From: Nematostella vectensis | Taxonomy: Eukaryota; Cnidaria; Anthozoa; Actiniaria; Edwardsiidae | Direction of reading: 5' to 3' | Assembly: GCF_932526225.1 (NCBI RefSeq) | Contig: NC_064047.1 | Span: forward strand, 3,285,501 to 3,349,500 | DNA: 64,000 nucleotides | In this document: piece after piece, positions 43,345 to 55,626 of the stretch | Position numbering within the stretch: the stretch's first letter is position 1 | How the letters are laid out: each line of letters begins with the position of its first letter | Notes under the pieces: generated by a model | Seen by the model: only the letters and a program-made list of their open reading frames with translations | Databases searched by the model: none | Told to the model about the DNA's origin: nothing | Made by a program: the position numbers and the translations under genes

Positions 43345-43718
43345 ATACATTTTTGTTTGAAAAATCCCTGATCAAAATAACAAAGAGATAAAAATGCTAT
43401 TTGAAAAATCCAAGGTTGCGGTGGCCGAGTGGTTAAGGCGTTGGACTAGAAATCCAATGGGATCTTCCCGCGCAGGCCCGAATCCTGCCCGCAACGATAT
43501 ATTTTTGTTTGTAAAATCCCTGATCAAAAAAACAAAGAGGTAAAAATGCTATTTGAAAAATCCAAGGTTGCGGTGGCCGAGTGGTTAAGGCGTTGGACTA
43601 GAAATCCAATGGGATCTTCCCGCGCAAGCCCGAATCCTGCCCGCAACGATATATTTTTGTTTGTAAAATCCCTGATCAAAAAAACAAAGAGGTAAAAATG
43701 CTATTTGAAAAATCCAAG

Positions 43719-43800
43719 GTTGCGGTGGCCGAGTGGTTAAGGCGTTGGACTAGAAATCCAATGGGATCTTCCCGCGCAGGTTCGAATCCTGCTCGCAACG
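43719..43800 (+). tRNA. tRNA-Ser(AGA), class A
   Basis: Consensus copy; anticodon AGA at 43752-43754. It closes the run of four A-type units. Confidence 0.93.
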
Positions 43801-44031
43801 ATACATTTTTGTTTGAAAAATCCCTGATCAAAATAACAAAGAGGTAAAAAAGCTATTTGAAGAATCCAAGGTTGCGGTGGCCGAGTGGTTAAGGCGTTGG
43901 ACTAGAAATCTAATGGGATCTTCCCGCGCAGGTTCGAATCCTGCCCACAACGATACATTTTTCGACGCTTTGTTTGAAGAATCCTTGTTCAGAAAAACAA
44001 AGCGGAAATGAAGCTAATTCAAAAATCCAAT

Positions 44032-44113
44032 GTTGCGGTGGCCGAGTGGTTAAGGCGTTGGACTAGAAATCCAATGGGATCTTCCCGCGCAGGTTCGAAT
44101 CCTGCTCGCAACG
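44032..44113 (+). tRNA. tRNA-Ser(AGA), class A
   Basis: Consensus copy; anticodon AGA at 44065-44067, between a K' and an E copy. Confidence 0.93.
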
Positions 44114-44993
44114 ATACATTTTTGTTTGAAAAATCCCTGATCAAAATAACAAAGAGGTAAAAAAGCTATTTAAAAAATCCAAGGTTGGGGAGGCCGAGTA
44201 GTTAAGGCGTTGGAATAGAAATCCAATGGGATCTTCCCGCGCAGGCTCGAATCCTGCCCGCAACGATAAAGTTTTCGACATTTTGTTTGAAGAATGCCTG
44301 ATCAAAATAAAAAAGAAGAAAAGAAGCTATTTCAAAAATCCAAGGTTGCGGTGGCCGAGTGGTTAAGGCGTTGGACTTGAAATCCAATGGGATCTTCCCG
44401 CGCAGATTCGAAACCTGCCCGCAACGATACATTTTTCGACATTTTGTTTGAAGAATCCCTGATCAAAATAAAAAAAAAGAAGCTATTTGAAAAATCCAAG
44501 GTTGAGGTGGCCGAGTGGTTAAGTCGATGGACTTGAAATCCAATGGGATCTTACCACACAGGTTCGAACCCTGCCCGCAACGGTTCTTTTTTCTTAAAAC
44601 ATATTTCTAATACTTTATTGATCCAGTTGAAATTTCGATGCAGTTTTATTATTTAAAAAAAGTAGGGACGAACATCCAAGGTTGCGGTGGCCGAGGAGTT
44701 AAGGCGTTGGACTAGAAATCTAATGGGATCTTCCCGCGCAGGTTCGAATCCTGCCCACAACGATAAATTTTTCAACATTTTGTTTGAACAATCCCTGAAC
44801 AAAATAGCAAAGCGGAAATGAAGCTAATTCAAAAATCCAATGTTGAGGTGGCCGAGTGGTTAAGGCGTTGGACTAGAAATCCAATGGGATCTTCCCGCGC
44901 AGGCCCGAATCCTGCCCGCAACGATATATTTTTGTTTGTAAAATCCCTGATCAAAAAAACAAAGAGGTAAAAATGCTATTTGAAAAATCCAAG

Positions 44994-45075
44994 GTTGCGG
45001 TGGCCGAGTGGTTAAGGCGTTGGACTAGAAATCCAATGGGATCTTCCCGCGCAGGTTCGAATCCTGCTCGCAACG
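44994..45075 (+). tRNA. tRNA-Ser(AGA), class A
   Basis: Consensus copy; anticodon AGA at 45027-45029, just before the junction unit at 45146. Confidence 0.93.
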
Positions 45076-45306
45076 ATACATTTTTGTTTGAAAAATCCCT
45101 GATCAAAATAACAAAGAGGTAAAAAAGCTATTTGAAGAATCCAAGGTTGCGGTGGCCGAGCGGTTAAGGCGTTGGACTAGAAATCTAATGGGATCTTCCC
45201 GCGCAGGTTCGAATCCTGCCCACAACGATACATTTTTCGACGCTTTGTTTGAAGAATCCTTGTTCAGAAAAACAAAGCGGAAATGAAGCTAATTCAAAAA
45301 TCCAAT

Positions 45307-45388
45307 GTTGCGGTGGCCGAGTGGTTAAGGCGTTGGACTAGAAATCCAATGGGATCTTCCCGCGCAGGTTCGAATCCTGCTCGCAACG
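45307..45388 (+). tRNA. tRNA-Ser(AGA), class A
   Basis: Consensus copy; anticodon AGA at 45340-45342. It is the +2,044 partner of 43263. Confidence 0.93.
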
Positions 45389-45762
45389 ATACATTTTTGT
45401 TTGAAAAATCCCTGATCAAAATAACAAAGAGATAAAAATGCTATTTGAAAAATCCAAGGTTGCGGTGGCCGAGTGGTTAAGGCGTTGGACTAGAAATCCA
45501 ATGGGATCTTCCCGCGCAGGCCCGAATCCTGCCCGCAACGATATATTTTTGTTTGTAAAATCCCTGATCAAAAAAACAAAGAGGTAAAAATGCTATTTGA
45601 AAAATCCAAGGTTGCGGTGGCCGAGTGGTTAAGGCGTTGGACTAGAAATCCAATGGGATCTTCCCGCGCAAGCCCGAATCCTGCCCGCAACGATATATTT
45701 TTGTTTGTAAAATCCCTGATCAAAAAAACAAAGAGGTAAAAATGCTATTTGAAAAATCCAAG

Positions 45763-45844
45763 GTTGCGGTGGCCGAGTGGTTAAGGCGTTGGACTAGAAA
45801 TCCAATGGGATCTTCCCGCGCAGGTTCGAATCCTGCTCGCAACG
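45763..45844 (+). tRNA. tRNA-Ser(AGA), class A
   Basis: Consensus copy; anticodon AGA at 45796-45798. It is the +2,044 partner of 43719. Confidence 0.93.
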
Positions 45845-46075
45845 ATACATTTTTGTTTGAAAAATCCCTGATCAAAATAACAAAGAGGTAAAAAAGCTAT
45901 TTGAAGAATCCAAGGTTGCGGTGGCCGAGTGGTTAAGGCGTTGGACTAGAAATCTAATGGGATCTTCCCGCGCAGGTTCGAATCCTGCCCACAACGATAC
46001 ATTTTTCGACGCTTTGTTTGAAGAATCCTTGTTCAGAAAAACAAAGCGGAAATGAAGCTAATTCAAAAATCCAAT

Positions 46076-46157
46076 GTTGCGGTGGCCGAGTGGTTAAGGC
46101 GTTGGACTAGAAATCCAATGGGATCTTCCCGCGCAGGTTCGAATCCTGCTCGCAACG
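46076..46157 (+). tRNA. tRNA-Ser(AGA), class A
   Basis: Consensus copy; anticodon AGA at 46109-46111. It is the +2,044 partner of 44032. Confidence 0.93.
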
Positions 46158-46388
46158 ATACATTTTTGTTTGAAAAATCCCTGATCAAAATAACAAAGAG
46201 GTAAAAAAGCTATTTAAAAAATCCAAGGTTGGGGAGGCCGAGTAGTTAAGGCGTTGGAATAGAAATCCAATGGGATCTTCCCGCGCAGGCTCGAATCCTG
46301 CCCGCAACGATAAAGTTTTCGACATTTTGTTTGAAGAATGCCTGATCAAAATAAAAAAGAAGAAAAGAAGCTATTTCAAAAATCCAAG

Positions 46389-46470
46389 GTTGCGGTGGCC
46401 GAGTGGTTAAGGCGTTGGACTTGAAATCCAATGGGATCTTCCCGCGCAGGCTCGAATCCTGCCCGCAACG
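46389..46470 (+). tRNA. F/E hybrid from a 161-bp unit insertion, TGA
   Basis: F front and anticodon TGA at 46422-46424, but the tail is E-type (GGCTCGAATCC) and the spacer is E-type. It marks the extra 161-bp unit that shifts the 2,044-bp repeat to 2,205. Only the B box differs from an intact F gene. Confidence 0.7.
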
Positions 46471-48961
46471 ATAAAGTTTTCGACATTTTGTTTGAAGAAT
46501 GCCTGATCAAAATAAAAAAGAAGAAAAGAAGCTATTTCAAAAATCCAAGGTTGCGGTGGCCGAGTGGTTAAGGCGTTGGACTTGAAATCCAATGGGATCT
46601 TCCCGCGCAGATTCGAAACCTGCCCGCAACGATACATTTTTCGACATTTTGTTTGAAGAATCCCTGATCAAAATAAAAAAAAAGAAGCTATTTGAAAAAT
46701 CCAAGGTTGAGGTGGCCGAGTGGTTAAGTCGATGGACTTGAAATCCAATGGGATCTTACCACACAGGTTCGAACCCTGCCCGCAACGGTTCTTTTTTCTT
46801 AAAACATATTTCTAATACTTTATTGATCCAGTTGAAATTTCGATGCAGTTTTATTATTTAAAAAAAGTAGGGACGAACATCCAAGGTTGCGGTGGCCGAG
46901 GAGTTAAGGCGTTGGACTAGAAATCTAATGGGATCTTCCCGCGCAGGTTCGAATCCTGCCCACAACGATAAATTTTTCAACATTTTGTTTGAACAATCCC
47001 TGAACAAAATAGCAAAGCGGAAATGAAGCTAATTCAAAAATCCAATGTTGAGGTGGCCGAGTGGTTAAGGCGTTGGACTAGAAATCCAATGGGATCTTCC
47101 CGCGCAGGTTCGAATCCTGCTCGCAACGATACATTTTTGTTTGAAAAATCCCTGATCAAAATAACAAAGAGGTAAAAAAGCTATTTGAAGAATCCAAGGT
47201 TGGGGAGGCCGAGTGGTTAAGTCGTTGGAATAGAAATCCAATGGGATCTTCCCGCGCAGGCCGGAACCTGCCCGCAACGATAAATTGTTCGACATTTTGT
47301 TTGAAGAATGCCTGATCAAAAAAAAAAAAGAAGCTATTTCAAAAATCCAAGATTGCGGTGGCCGAGCGGTTAAGGCGTTGGACTAGAAATCTAATGGGAT
47401 CATCCCGCGCAGGTTCGAATCCTGCCCACAACGATACATTTTTCGACGCTTTGTTTGAAGAATCCTTGTTCAGAAAAGCAAAGCGGAAATGAAGCTAATT
47501 CAAAAATCCAATGTTGCGGTGGCCGAGTGGTTAAGGCGTTGGACTAAAAATGCAATGCGATCTTTACGCGCAGATTAGAGTCCTGCCCGCAACGATATGT
47601 TTTTGTTTAAAAAATCCCTGATCAAAATAACAAAGAGGTAAAAATGCTATTTGAAAAATCCAAGGTTGCGGTGGCCGAGTGGTTAAGGCGTTGGACAAGA
47701 AATCCAATGGGATCTTCCCGCGCAGGTTCGAATCCTGCTCGCAACGATACATTTTTGTTTGAAAAATCCCTGATCAAAATAACAAAGAGGTAAAAAAGCT
47801 ATTTGAAGAATCCAAGGTTGGGGAGGCCGAGTGGTTAAGGCGTTGGATTAGAAATCCAATGGGATCTTCCCGCGCAGGTCCGGATCCTGCCCGCAACGAT
47901 ACATTTTTCGACATTTTGTTTGAAGAATCCCTGATCAAAATAAAAAAAAGAAGCTATTTGAAAAATCCAAGGTTGAGGTGGCCGAGTGGTTAAGGCGATG
48001 GACTTGAAATCCAATGGAATCTTACCGCACAGGTTCGAGCCCTGCCCGCAACGGTTCTTTTTTCTTAAGACATATTTCTAATACTTTATTGATCCAGTTG
48101 AAATTTCGATGCAGTTTTATTATTTAAAAAAAGTAGGGACGAACATCCAAGGTTGCGGTGGCCGAGGAGTTAAGGCGTTGGACTAGAAATCTAATGGGAT
48201 CTTCCCGCGCAGGTTCGAATCCTGCCCACAACGATAAATTTTTCAACATTTTGTTTGAACAATCCCTGAACAAAATAGCAAAGCGGAAATGAAGCTAATT
48301 CAAAAATCCAATGTTGCGGTGGCCGAGTGGTTAAGGCGTTGGACTAGAAATCCAATGGGATCTTCCCGCGCAGGTTCAAATCCTGCTCGCAACGATACAT
48401 TTTTGTTTGAAAAATCCCTGATCAAAATAACAAAGAGGTAAAAAAGCTATTTGAAGAATCCAAGGTTGGGGAGGCAGAGTGGTTAAGGCGTTGGATTAGA
48501 AATCCAATGGGATCTTCCCGAGCAGGCCCGAATCCTGCCCGCAACGATACATTTTTCGACATTTTGTTTGAAGAATCCCTGATCAAAATAAAAAAAAAGA
48601 AGCTATTTGAAAAATCCAAGGTTGAGGTGGCCGAGTGGTTAAGGCGATGGACTTGAAATCCAATGGGATCTTACCGCACAGGTTCGAACCCTGCCCGCAA
48701 CGGTTCTTTTTTCTTAAAACATATTTCTAATACTTTATTGATTCAGTTGAAATTTCGATGCAGTTTTATTATTTAAAAAAAGTAGGGACGAACATTCAAG
48801 GTTGCGGTGGCCGAGGAGTTAAGGCGTTGGACTAGAAATCTAATGGGATCTTCCCGCGCAGGTTCGAATCCTGCCCACAACGATAAATTTTTCAACATTT
48901 TGTTTGAACAATCCCTGAACAAAATAGCAAAGCGGAAATGAAGCTAATTCAAAAATCCAAT

Positions 48962-49043
48962 GTTGCGGTGGCCGAGTGGTTAAGGCGTTGGACTAGAAAT
49001 CCAATGGGATCTTCCCGCGCAGGTTCGAATCCTGCTCGCAACG
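48962..49043 (+). tRNA. tRNA-Ser(AGA), class A
   Basis: Consensus copy; anticodon AGA at 48995-48997, between a D and a B copy. Confidence 0.93.
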
Positions 49044-49435
49044 ATACATTTTTGTTTGAAAAATCCCTGATCAAAATAACAAAGAGCTAAAAAAGCTATT
49101 TGAAGAATCCAAGGTTGGGGAGGCCGAGTGGTTAAGGCGTTGGAATAGAAATCCAATGGGATCTTCCCGCGCAGGCCCGAATCCTGCCCGCAACGATAAA
49201 TTTTTCGACATTTCGTTTGAAGAATCCTTGTTCAGAATAACAAAGAGGAAATAGAGCTCTTTTAAAAATCTAATGTTGCGGTGGCCGAGTGGTTAAACCG
49301 TTGGAATAGAAATCCAATGGGATCTTCCCGCGCAGGCTCGAATCCTGCCCGCAACGATAAAGTTTTCGACATTTTGTTTGAAGAATCCCTGATCAAAATA
49401 AAAAAGAAGAAAAGAAGCGATTTGAAAAATCCAAG

Positions 49436-49517
49436 GTTGCGGTGGCCGAGTGGTTAAGGCGTTGGACTTGAAATCCAATGGGATCTTCCCGCGCAGGTTC
49501 GAACCCTGCCCGCAACG
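49436..49517 (+). tRNA. tRNA-Ser(TGA), class F
   Basis: Consensus copy; anticodon TGA at 49469-49471, followed by a long spacer and an H copy. Confidence 0.93.
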
Positions 49518-50076
49518 GTTCTTTTTTTCTGCAAACACATTTCAAATACTTTATTGATCCAGTTACAATTTCGATGCAGTTTTATTATTTAAAAAAAGTA
49601 GGGACAAACATCCAAGGTTTCGGTGGCCGAGGAGTTAAGGCGTTATACTCAAAATCCCATGGGATCTACCCTCGCAGGATCGAATCCTGCCCGCAACGAT
49701 ATATTTTTGTTTAAAAAATCCCTGTCCAAAATAACAAAGAGGTAAAAAAGCTATTTGAAAAATCCAAGGTTGCGGTGGCCGAGTGGTGAAGGCGTTGGAC
49801 TAGAAATCCAATGGGATCTTCCCGCGCAGGTTCGAATCCTGCTCGCAACGATACATTTTTGTTTGAAAAATCCCTGATCAAAATAACAAAGAGGTAAAAA
49901 AGCTATTTGAACAATCCAAGGTTGGGGAGGCCGAGTAGTTAAGGCGTTGGAATAGAAATCCAATGGGATCTTCCCGCGCAGGTTCGAACCCTGCCGGCAA
50001 CGATACATTTTTCGACATTTTGTTTGAAGAATCCCTGATCAAAATAAAAAAAAAGAAGCTATTTGAAAAATCCAAG

Positions 50077-50158
50077 GTTAAGGTGGCCGAGTGGTTAAGG
50101 CGATGGACTTGAAATCCAATGGGATCTTCCCGCGCAGGTTCGAACCCTGCCCGCAACG
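50077..50158 (+). pseudogene. C/F hybrid, TGA
   Basis: C front (GTTAAGG here, ATGGA stem) with an F variable arm and tail, followed by the H-type long spacer. Anticodon TGA at 50110-50112. A second such hybrid with GTTGAGG is at 55059-55140. Confidence 0.75.
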
Positions 50159-50561
50159 GTTCTTTTTTTCTGCAAACACATTTCAAATACTTTATTGATC
50201 CAGTTACAATTTCGATGCAGTTTTATTATTTAAAAAAAGTAGGGACAAACATCCAAGGTTTCGGTGGCCAAGGAGTTAAGGCGTTATACTCAAAATCCCA
50301 TGGGATCTACCCTCGCAGGATCGAATCCTGCCCGCAACGATATATTTTTGTTTGAAAAATCCCTGATCAAAAACACAAAGAGGTAAAAATGCTATTTGAA
50401 AAGTCCAAGGTTGGGGTGGCCGAGTGGTTAAGACGTTGGACTAAAAATTCAATGCGATCTTCCCGCGCAGATTAGAGTCCTGCCCGCAACGATATATTTT
50501 TGTTTAAAAAATCCCTGTCCAAAATAACAAAGAGGTAAATATGCTATTTGAAAAATCCAAG

Positions 50562-50643
50562 GTTGCGGTGGCCGAGTGGTTAAGGCGTTGGACTAGAAAT
50601 CCAATGGGATCTTCCCGCGCAGGTTCGAATCCTGCTCGCAACG
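50562..50643 (+). tRNA. tRNA-Ser(AGA), class A
   Basis: Consensus copy; anticodon AGA at 50595-50597, between a G and an N copy. Confidence 0.93.
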
Positions 50644-51831
50644 ATACATTTTTGTTTGAAAAATCCCTGATCAAAATAACAAAGAGGTAAAAAAGCTATT
50701 TGAAAAATCCAAGGTTGCGGTGGCCGAGTGGTGAAGGCGTTGGACTAGAAATCCAATGGGATCTTCCCGCGCAGGTTCGAATCCTGCTCGCAACGATACA
50801 TTTTTGTTTGAAAAATCCCTGATCAAAATAACAAAGAGGTAAAAAAGCTATTTGAACAATCCAAGGTTGGGGAGGCCGAGTAGTTAAGGCGTTGGAATAG
50901 AAATCCAATGGGATCTTCCCGCGCAGGTTCGAACCCTGCCCGCAACGATACATTTTTCGACATTTTGTTTGAAGAATCCCTGATCAAAATAAAAAAAAAG
51001 AAGCTATTTGAAAAATCCAAGGTTGAGGTGGCCGAGTGGTTAAGGCGATGGACTTGAAATCCAATGGGATCTTACCGCACAGGTTCGAACCCTGCCCGCA
51101 ACGGTTCTTTTTTCTTTAAACATATTTCTAATACTTTATTGATCCAGTTGAAATTTCGATGCAGTTTTATTATTTAAAAAAAGTAGGGACGAACATCCAA
51201 GGTTGCGGTGGCCGAGGAGTTAAGGCGTTGGACTAGAAATCCAATGGGATCTTCCCGCGCAGGTTCGAATCCTGCTAGCAACGATACATTTTTGTTTTAA
51301 AAATCCCTGATCAAAATAACAAAGAGGTAAAAAAGCTATTTGTAAAATCCAAGGTTGGGGAGGACGAGTAGTTAAGGCGTTGGAATAGAAATCCAATGGG
51401 ATCTTCCCGCGCAGGCTCGAATCCTGCCCGCAACGATAAAGTTTTAGACATTTTGTTTGAAGAATGTCTGATCAAAATAAAAAAGAAAAAAAGCTATTTC
51501 TAAAATCCAAGGTTGCGGTGGCCGAGTGGTTAAGGCGTTGGACTTGAAATCCAATGGGGTATTCCCGCGCAGGTTCGAACCCTGCCCGCAACGATACATT
51601 TTTCGACATTTTGTTTTAAGAATCCCTGATCAAAATAAAAAAAAGAAAAGAAGCTCTTTAAACAATCCAAGGTTGCGGTGGCCGAGTGGTTAAGGCGTTG
51701 GACTTGAAATCCAATGGGATCTTCCCGAGCAGGTTCGAACCCTGCCCGCAACGATACATTTTTCGACATTTTGTTTTAAGAATCCCTGATCAAAATAAAA
51801 AAAAGAAAAGAAGCTCTTTCAACAATCCAAG

Positions 51832-51913
51832 GTTGCGGTGGCCGAGTGGTTAAGGCGTTGGACTTGAAATCCAATGGGATCTTCCCGCGCAGGTTCGAAC
51901 CCTGCCCGCAACG
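51832..51913 (+). tRNA. tRNA-Ser(TGA), class F
   Basis: Consensus copy; anticodon TGA at 51865-51867, before a Q copy. Confidence 0.93.
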
Positions 51914-52330
51914 ATACATTTTTCGACATTTTGTTTTAAGAATCCCTGATCAAAATAAAAAAGAAAAGAAGCTATTTCAAAAATCCAAGGTTGCGGTGGC
52001 CGAGTGGTTAAGGCGATGGACTTGAAATCCAATGGGATCTTACCGCGCAGGTTCGAACCCTGCACGCAACGGTTCTTTTTTCTTCAAACAAATTTCTAAC
52101 ACTTTATTGACCCAGTTTCAATTTCGATGCAGTTTTACCATTTAAAAAAAGTAGGGACGAACATCCAAGGTTGCCGTGGCCGAGTGGTTAAAGCGTTGGA
52201 CTAGAAATCCAATGGGATCTTCCCGCGCAGGTTCGAATCCTGCCCACAACGATACATTTTTCAACATTTTGTTTGAACAATCCCTGAACAAAATAGCAAA
52301 GCGGAAATGAAGCTAATTCAAAAATCAAAT

Positions 52331-52412
52331 GTTGCGGTGGCCGAGTGGTTAAACCGTTGGACTCCAAATCTAATGGGATCTTCCCATTCAGGTTCGAATC
52401 CTGCCCGCAACG
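52331..52412 (+). pseudogene. Class I, CCA anticodon
   Basis: Anticodon CCA at 52364-52366, between J and M. The 5' flank reads ATCAAAT instead of ATCCAAT. Confidence 0.75.
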
Positions 52413-53954
52413 ATACATTTTTCGGCATTTTCTTTGAAGAATACTTAATCAAAATAAAAAAGAAGAAAAAAAGCTATTCAAAAATCCAAGGTTGCGGTGG
52501 CCGAGTGGTTAAGGCGTTAGACTTGAAATCCAATGGGGTCTTCCCGCGCAGGTTCGTACCCTGCCCGCAACGGTTCTTTTTTCTTCAAACACATTTCTAA
52601 TACTTTATTGATCCAGTTGAAATTTCGATGCAGTTTTATTATTTAAAAAAAGTAGGGACGAACATCCAAGGTTGCGGTGGCAGAGGAGTTAAGGCGTTGG
52701 ACTAGAAATCTAATGGGATCTTCCCGCGCAGGTTCGAATCCTGCCCACAACGATAAATTTTTCAACATTTTGTTTGAACAATCCCTGAACAAAATAGCAA
52801 AGCGGAAATGAAGCTAATTCAAAAATCCAATGTTGCGGTGGCCGAGTGGTTAAGGCGTTGGACTAGAAATCCAATGGGATCTTCCCGCGCAGGTTCAAAT
52901 CCTGCTCGCAACGATACATTTTTGTTTGAAAAATCCCTGATCAAAATAACAAAGAGGTAAAAAAGCTATTTGAAGAATCCAAGGTTGGGGAGGCCGAGTG
53001 GTTAAGGCGTTGGATTAGAAATCCAATGGGATCTTCCCGCGCAGGCCCGAATCCTGCCCGCAACGATACATTTTTCGACATTTTGTTTGAAGAATCCCTG
53101 ATCAAAATAAAAAAAAAGAAGCTATTTGAAAAATCCAAGGTTGAGGTGGCCGAGTGGTTAAGGCGATGGACTTGAAATCCAATGGGATCTTACCGCACAG
53201 GTTCGAACCCTGCCCGCAACGGTTCTTTTTTCTTAAAACATATTTCTAATACTTTATTGATTCAGTTGAAATTTCGATGCAGTTTTATTATTTAAAAAAA
53301 GTAGGGACGAACATCCAAGGTTGCGGTGGCCGAGGAGTTAAGGCGTTGGACTAGAAATCTAATGGGATCTTCCCGCGCAGGTTCGAATCCTGCCCACAAC
53401 GATAAATTTTTCAACATTTTGTTTGAACAGTCCCTGAACAAAATAGCAAAGCGGAAATGAAGCTAATTCAAAAATCCAATGTTGCGGTGGCCGAGTGGTT
53501 AAGGCGTTGGACTAGAAATCCAATGGGATCTTCCAGCGCAGGTTCGAATCCTGCTCGCAACGATACATTTTTGTTTGAAAAATCCCTGATCAAAATAACA
53601 AAGAGCTAAAAAAGCTATTTGAAGAATCCAAGGTTGGGGAGGCCGAGTGGTTAAGGCGTTGGAATAGAAATCCAATGGGATCTTCCCGCGCAGGCCCGAA
53701 TCCTGCCCGCAACGATAAATTTTTCGACATTTCGTTTGAAGAATCCTTGTTCAGAATAACAAAGAGGAAATAGAGCTCTTTTAAAAATCTAATGTTGCGG
53801 TGGCCGAGTGGTTAAACCGTTGGAATAGAAATCCAATGGGATCTTCCCGCGCAGGCTCGAATCCTGCCCGCAACGATAAAGTTTTCGACATTTTGTTTGA
53901 AGAATACCTGATCAAAATAAAAAAGAAGAAAAGAAGCGATTTGAAAAATCCAAG

Positions 53955-54036
53955 GTTGCGGTGGCCGAGTGGTTAAGGCGTTGGACTTGAAATCCAATGG
54001 GATCTTCCCGCGCAGGTTCGAACCCTGCCCGCAACG
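53955..54036 (+). tRNA. tRNA-Ser(TGA), class F
   Basis: Consensus copy; anticodon TGA at 53988-53990, first of two adjacent intact F genes. Confidence 0.93.
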
Positions 54037-54115
54037 ATACATTTTTCGACATTTTGTTTGAAGAATCCCTGATCAAAATAAAAAAGAAGAAAAGAAGCGA
54101 TTTGAAAAATCCAAG

Positions 54116-54197
54116 GTTGCGGTGGCCGAGTGGTTAAGGCGTTGGACTTGAAATCCAATGGGATCTTCCCGCGCAGGTTCGAACCCTGCCCGCAACG
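54116..54197 (+). tRNA. tRNA-Ser(TGA), class F
   Basis: Consensus copy; anticodon TGA at 54149-54151. It is the +4,680 partner of 49436, and a long spacer and an H copy follow. Confidence 0.93.
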
Positions 54198-55544
54198 GTT
54201 CTTTTTTTCTGCAAACACATTTCAAATACTTTATTGATCCAGTTACAATTTCGATGCAGTTTTATTATTTAAAAAAAGTAGGGACAAACATCCAAGGTTT
54301 CGGTGGCCGAGGAGTTAAGGCGTTATACTCAAAATCCCATGGGATCTACCCTCGCAGGATCGAATCCTGCCCGCAACGATATATTTTTGTTTGAAAAATC
54401 CCTAATCAAAAACACAAAGAGGTAAAAATGCTATTTGAAAAGTCCAAGGTTGGGGTGGCCGAGTGGTTAAGACGTTGGACTAAAAATTCAATGCGATCTT
54501 CCCGCGCAGATTAGAGTCCTGCCCGCAACGATATATTTTTGTTTAAAAAATCCCTGTCCAAAATAACAAAGAGGTAAATATGCTATTTGAAAAATCCAAG
54601 GTTGCAGTGGCCGAGTGGTTAAGGCGTTGGACTAGAAATCCAATGGGATCTTCCCGCGCAGGTTCGAATCCTGCTCGCAACGATACATTTTTGTTTGAAA
54701 AATCCCTGATCAAAATAACAAAGAGGTAAAAAAGCTATTTGAAAAATCCAAGGTTGCGGTGGCCGAGTGGTGAAGGCGTTGGACTAGAAATCCAATGGGA
54801 TCTTCCCGCGCAGGTTCGAATCCTGCTCGCAACGATACATTTTTGTTTGAAAAATCCCTGATCAAAATAACAGAGGTAAAAAAGCTATTTAAACAATCCA
54901 AGGTTGGGGAGGCCGAGTAGTTAAGGCGTTGGAATAGAAATCCAATGGGATCTTCCCGCGCAGGTTCGAACCCTGCCCGCAACGATACATTTTTCGACAT
55001 TTTGTTTGAAGAATCCCTGATCAAAATAAAAAAAAAGAAGCTATTTGAAAAATCCAAGGTTGAGGTGGCCGAGTGGTTAAGGCGATGGACTTGAAATCCA
55101 ATGGGATCTTCCCGCGCAGGTTCGAACCCTGCCCGCAACGGTTCTTTTTTTCTGCAAACACATTTCAAATACTTTATTGATCCAGTTACAATTTCGATGC
55201 AGTTTTATTATTTAAAAAAAGTAGGGACAAACATCCAAGGTTTCGGTGGCCGATGAGATAAGGCGTTATACTCAAAATCCCATGGGATCTACCCTCGCAG
55301 GATCGAATCCTGCCCGCAACGATATATTTTTGTTTGAAAAATCCCTGATCAAAAACACAAAGAGGTAAAAATGCTATTTGAAAAGTCCAAGGTTGGGGTG
55401 GCCGAGTGGTTAAGACGTTGGACTAAAAATTCAATGCGATCTTCCCGCGCAGATTAGAGTCCTGCCCGCAACGATATATTTTTGTTTAAAAAAATCCCTG
55501 TCCAAAATAACAAAGAGGTAAATATGCTATTTGAAAAATCCAAG

Positions 55545-55626
55545 GTTGCGGTGGCCGAGTGGTTAAGGCGTTGGACTAGAAATCCAATGGGATCTTCCCG
55601 CGCAGGTTCGAATCCTGCTCGCAACG
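55545..55626 (+). tRNA. tRNA-Ser(AGA), class A
   Basis: Consensus copy; anticodon AGA at 55578-55580. It is the +4,983 partner of 50562. Confidence 0.93.

Larger units (their letters stand above)
43102..47198 (+). repeat. Array block 11: 2,044-bp tandem repeat rich in class A
   Basis: Unit starts and classes: 43102K with AAA, 43263A, 43415A*, 43567A*, 43719A, 43871K', 44032A, 44184E, 44345F*, 44501C, 44681D, 44842A*, 44994A, 45146K, 45307A, 45459A*, 45611A*, 45763A, 45915K', 46076A, 46228E, 46389F/E hybrid, 46550F*, 46706C, 46886D, 47047A*. Units repeat at +2,044 until 46228. They then run at +2,205 because an extra 161-bp F unit was inserted at 46389. Confidence 0.9.
47199..52670 (+). repeat. 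Array block 12: first copies of the 4.5-5.0-kb repeats
   Basis: Unit starts and classes: 47199L, 47352K, 47513G, 47665A*, 47817B, 47972C, 48152D, 48313A*, 48465B, 48621C, 48801D, 48962A, 49114B, 49275P, 49436F, 49617H, 49769N, 49921E, 50077C/F hybrid, 50258H, 50410G, 50562A, 50714N, 50866E, 51022C, 51202O, 51354E, 51512F*, 51672F*, 51832F, 51990Q, 52170J, 52331I, 52491M. The N-E pair at 49769 recurs at 50714 (+945). Confidence 0.88.

Noticed and set aside
54710-55168. Longest open frame, 152 codons on the minus strand
   Set aside because: It reads antisense through several tRNA bodies and spacers, and its repeats match the tRNA period. There is no domain, no codon signature and no independent start context.
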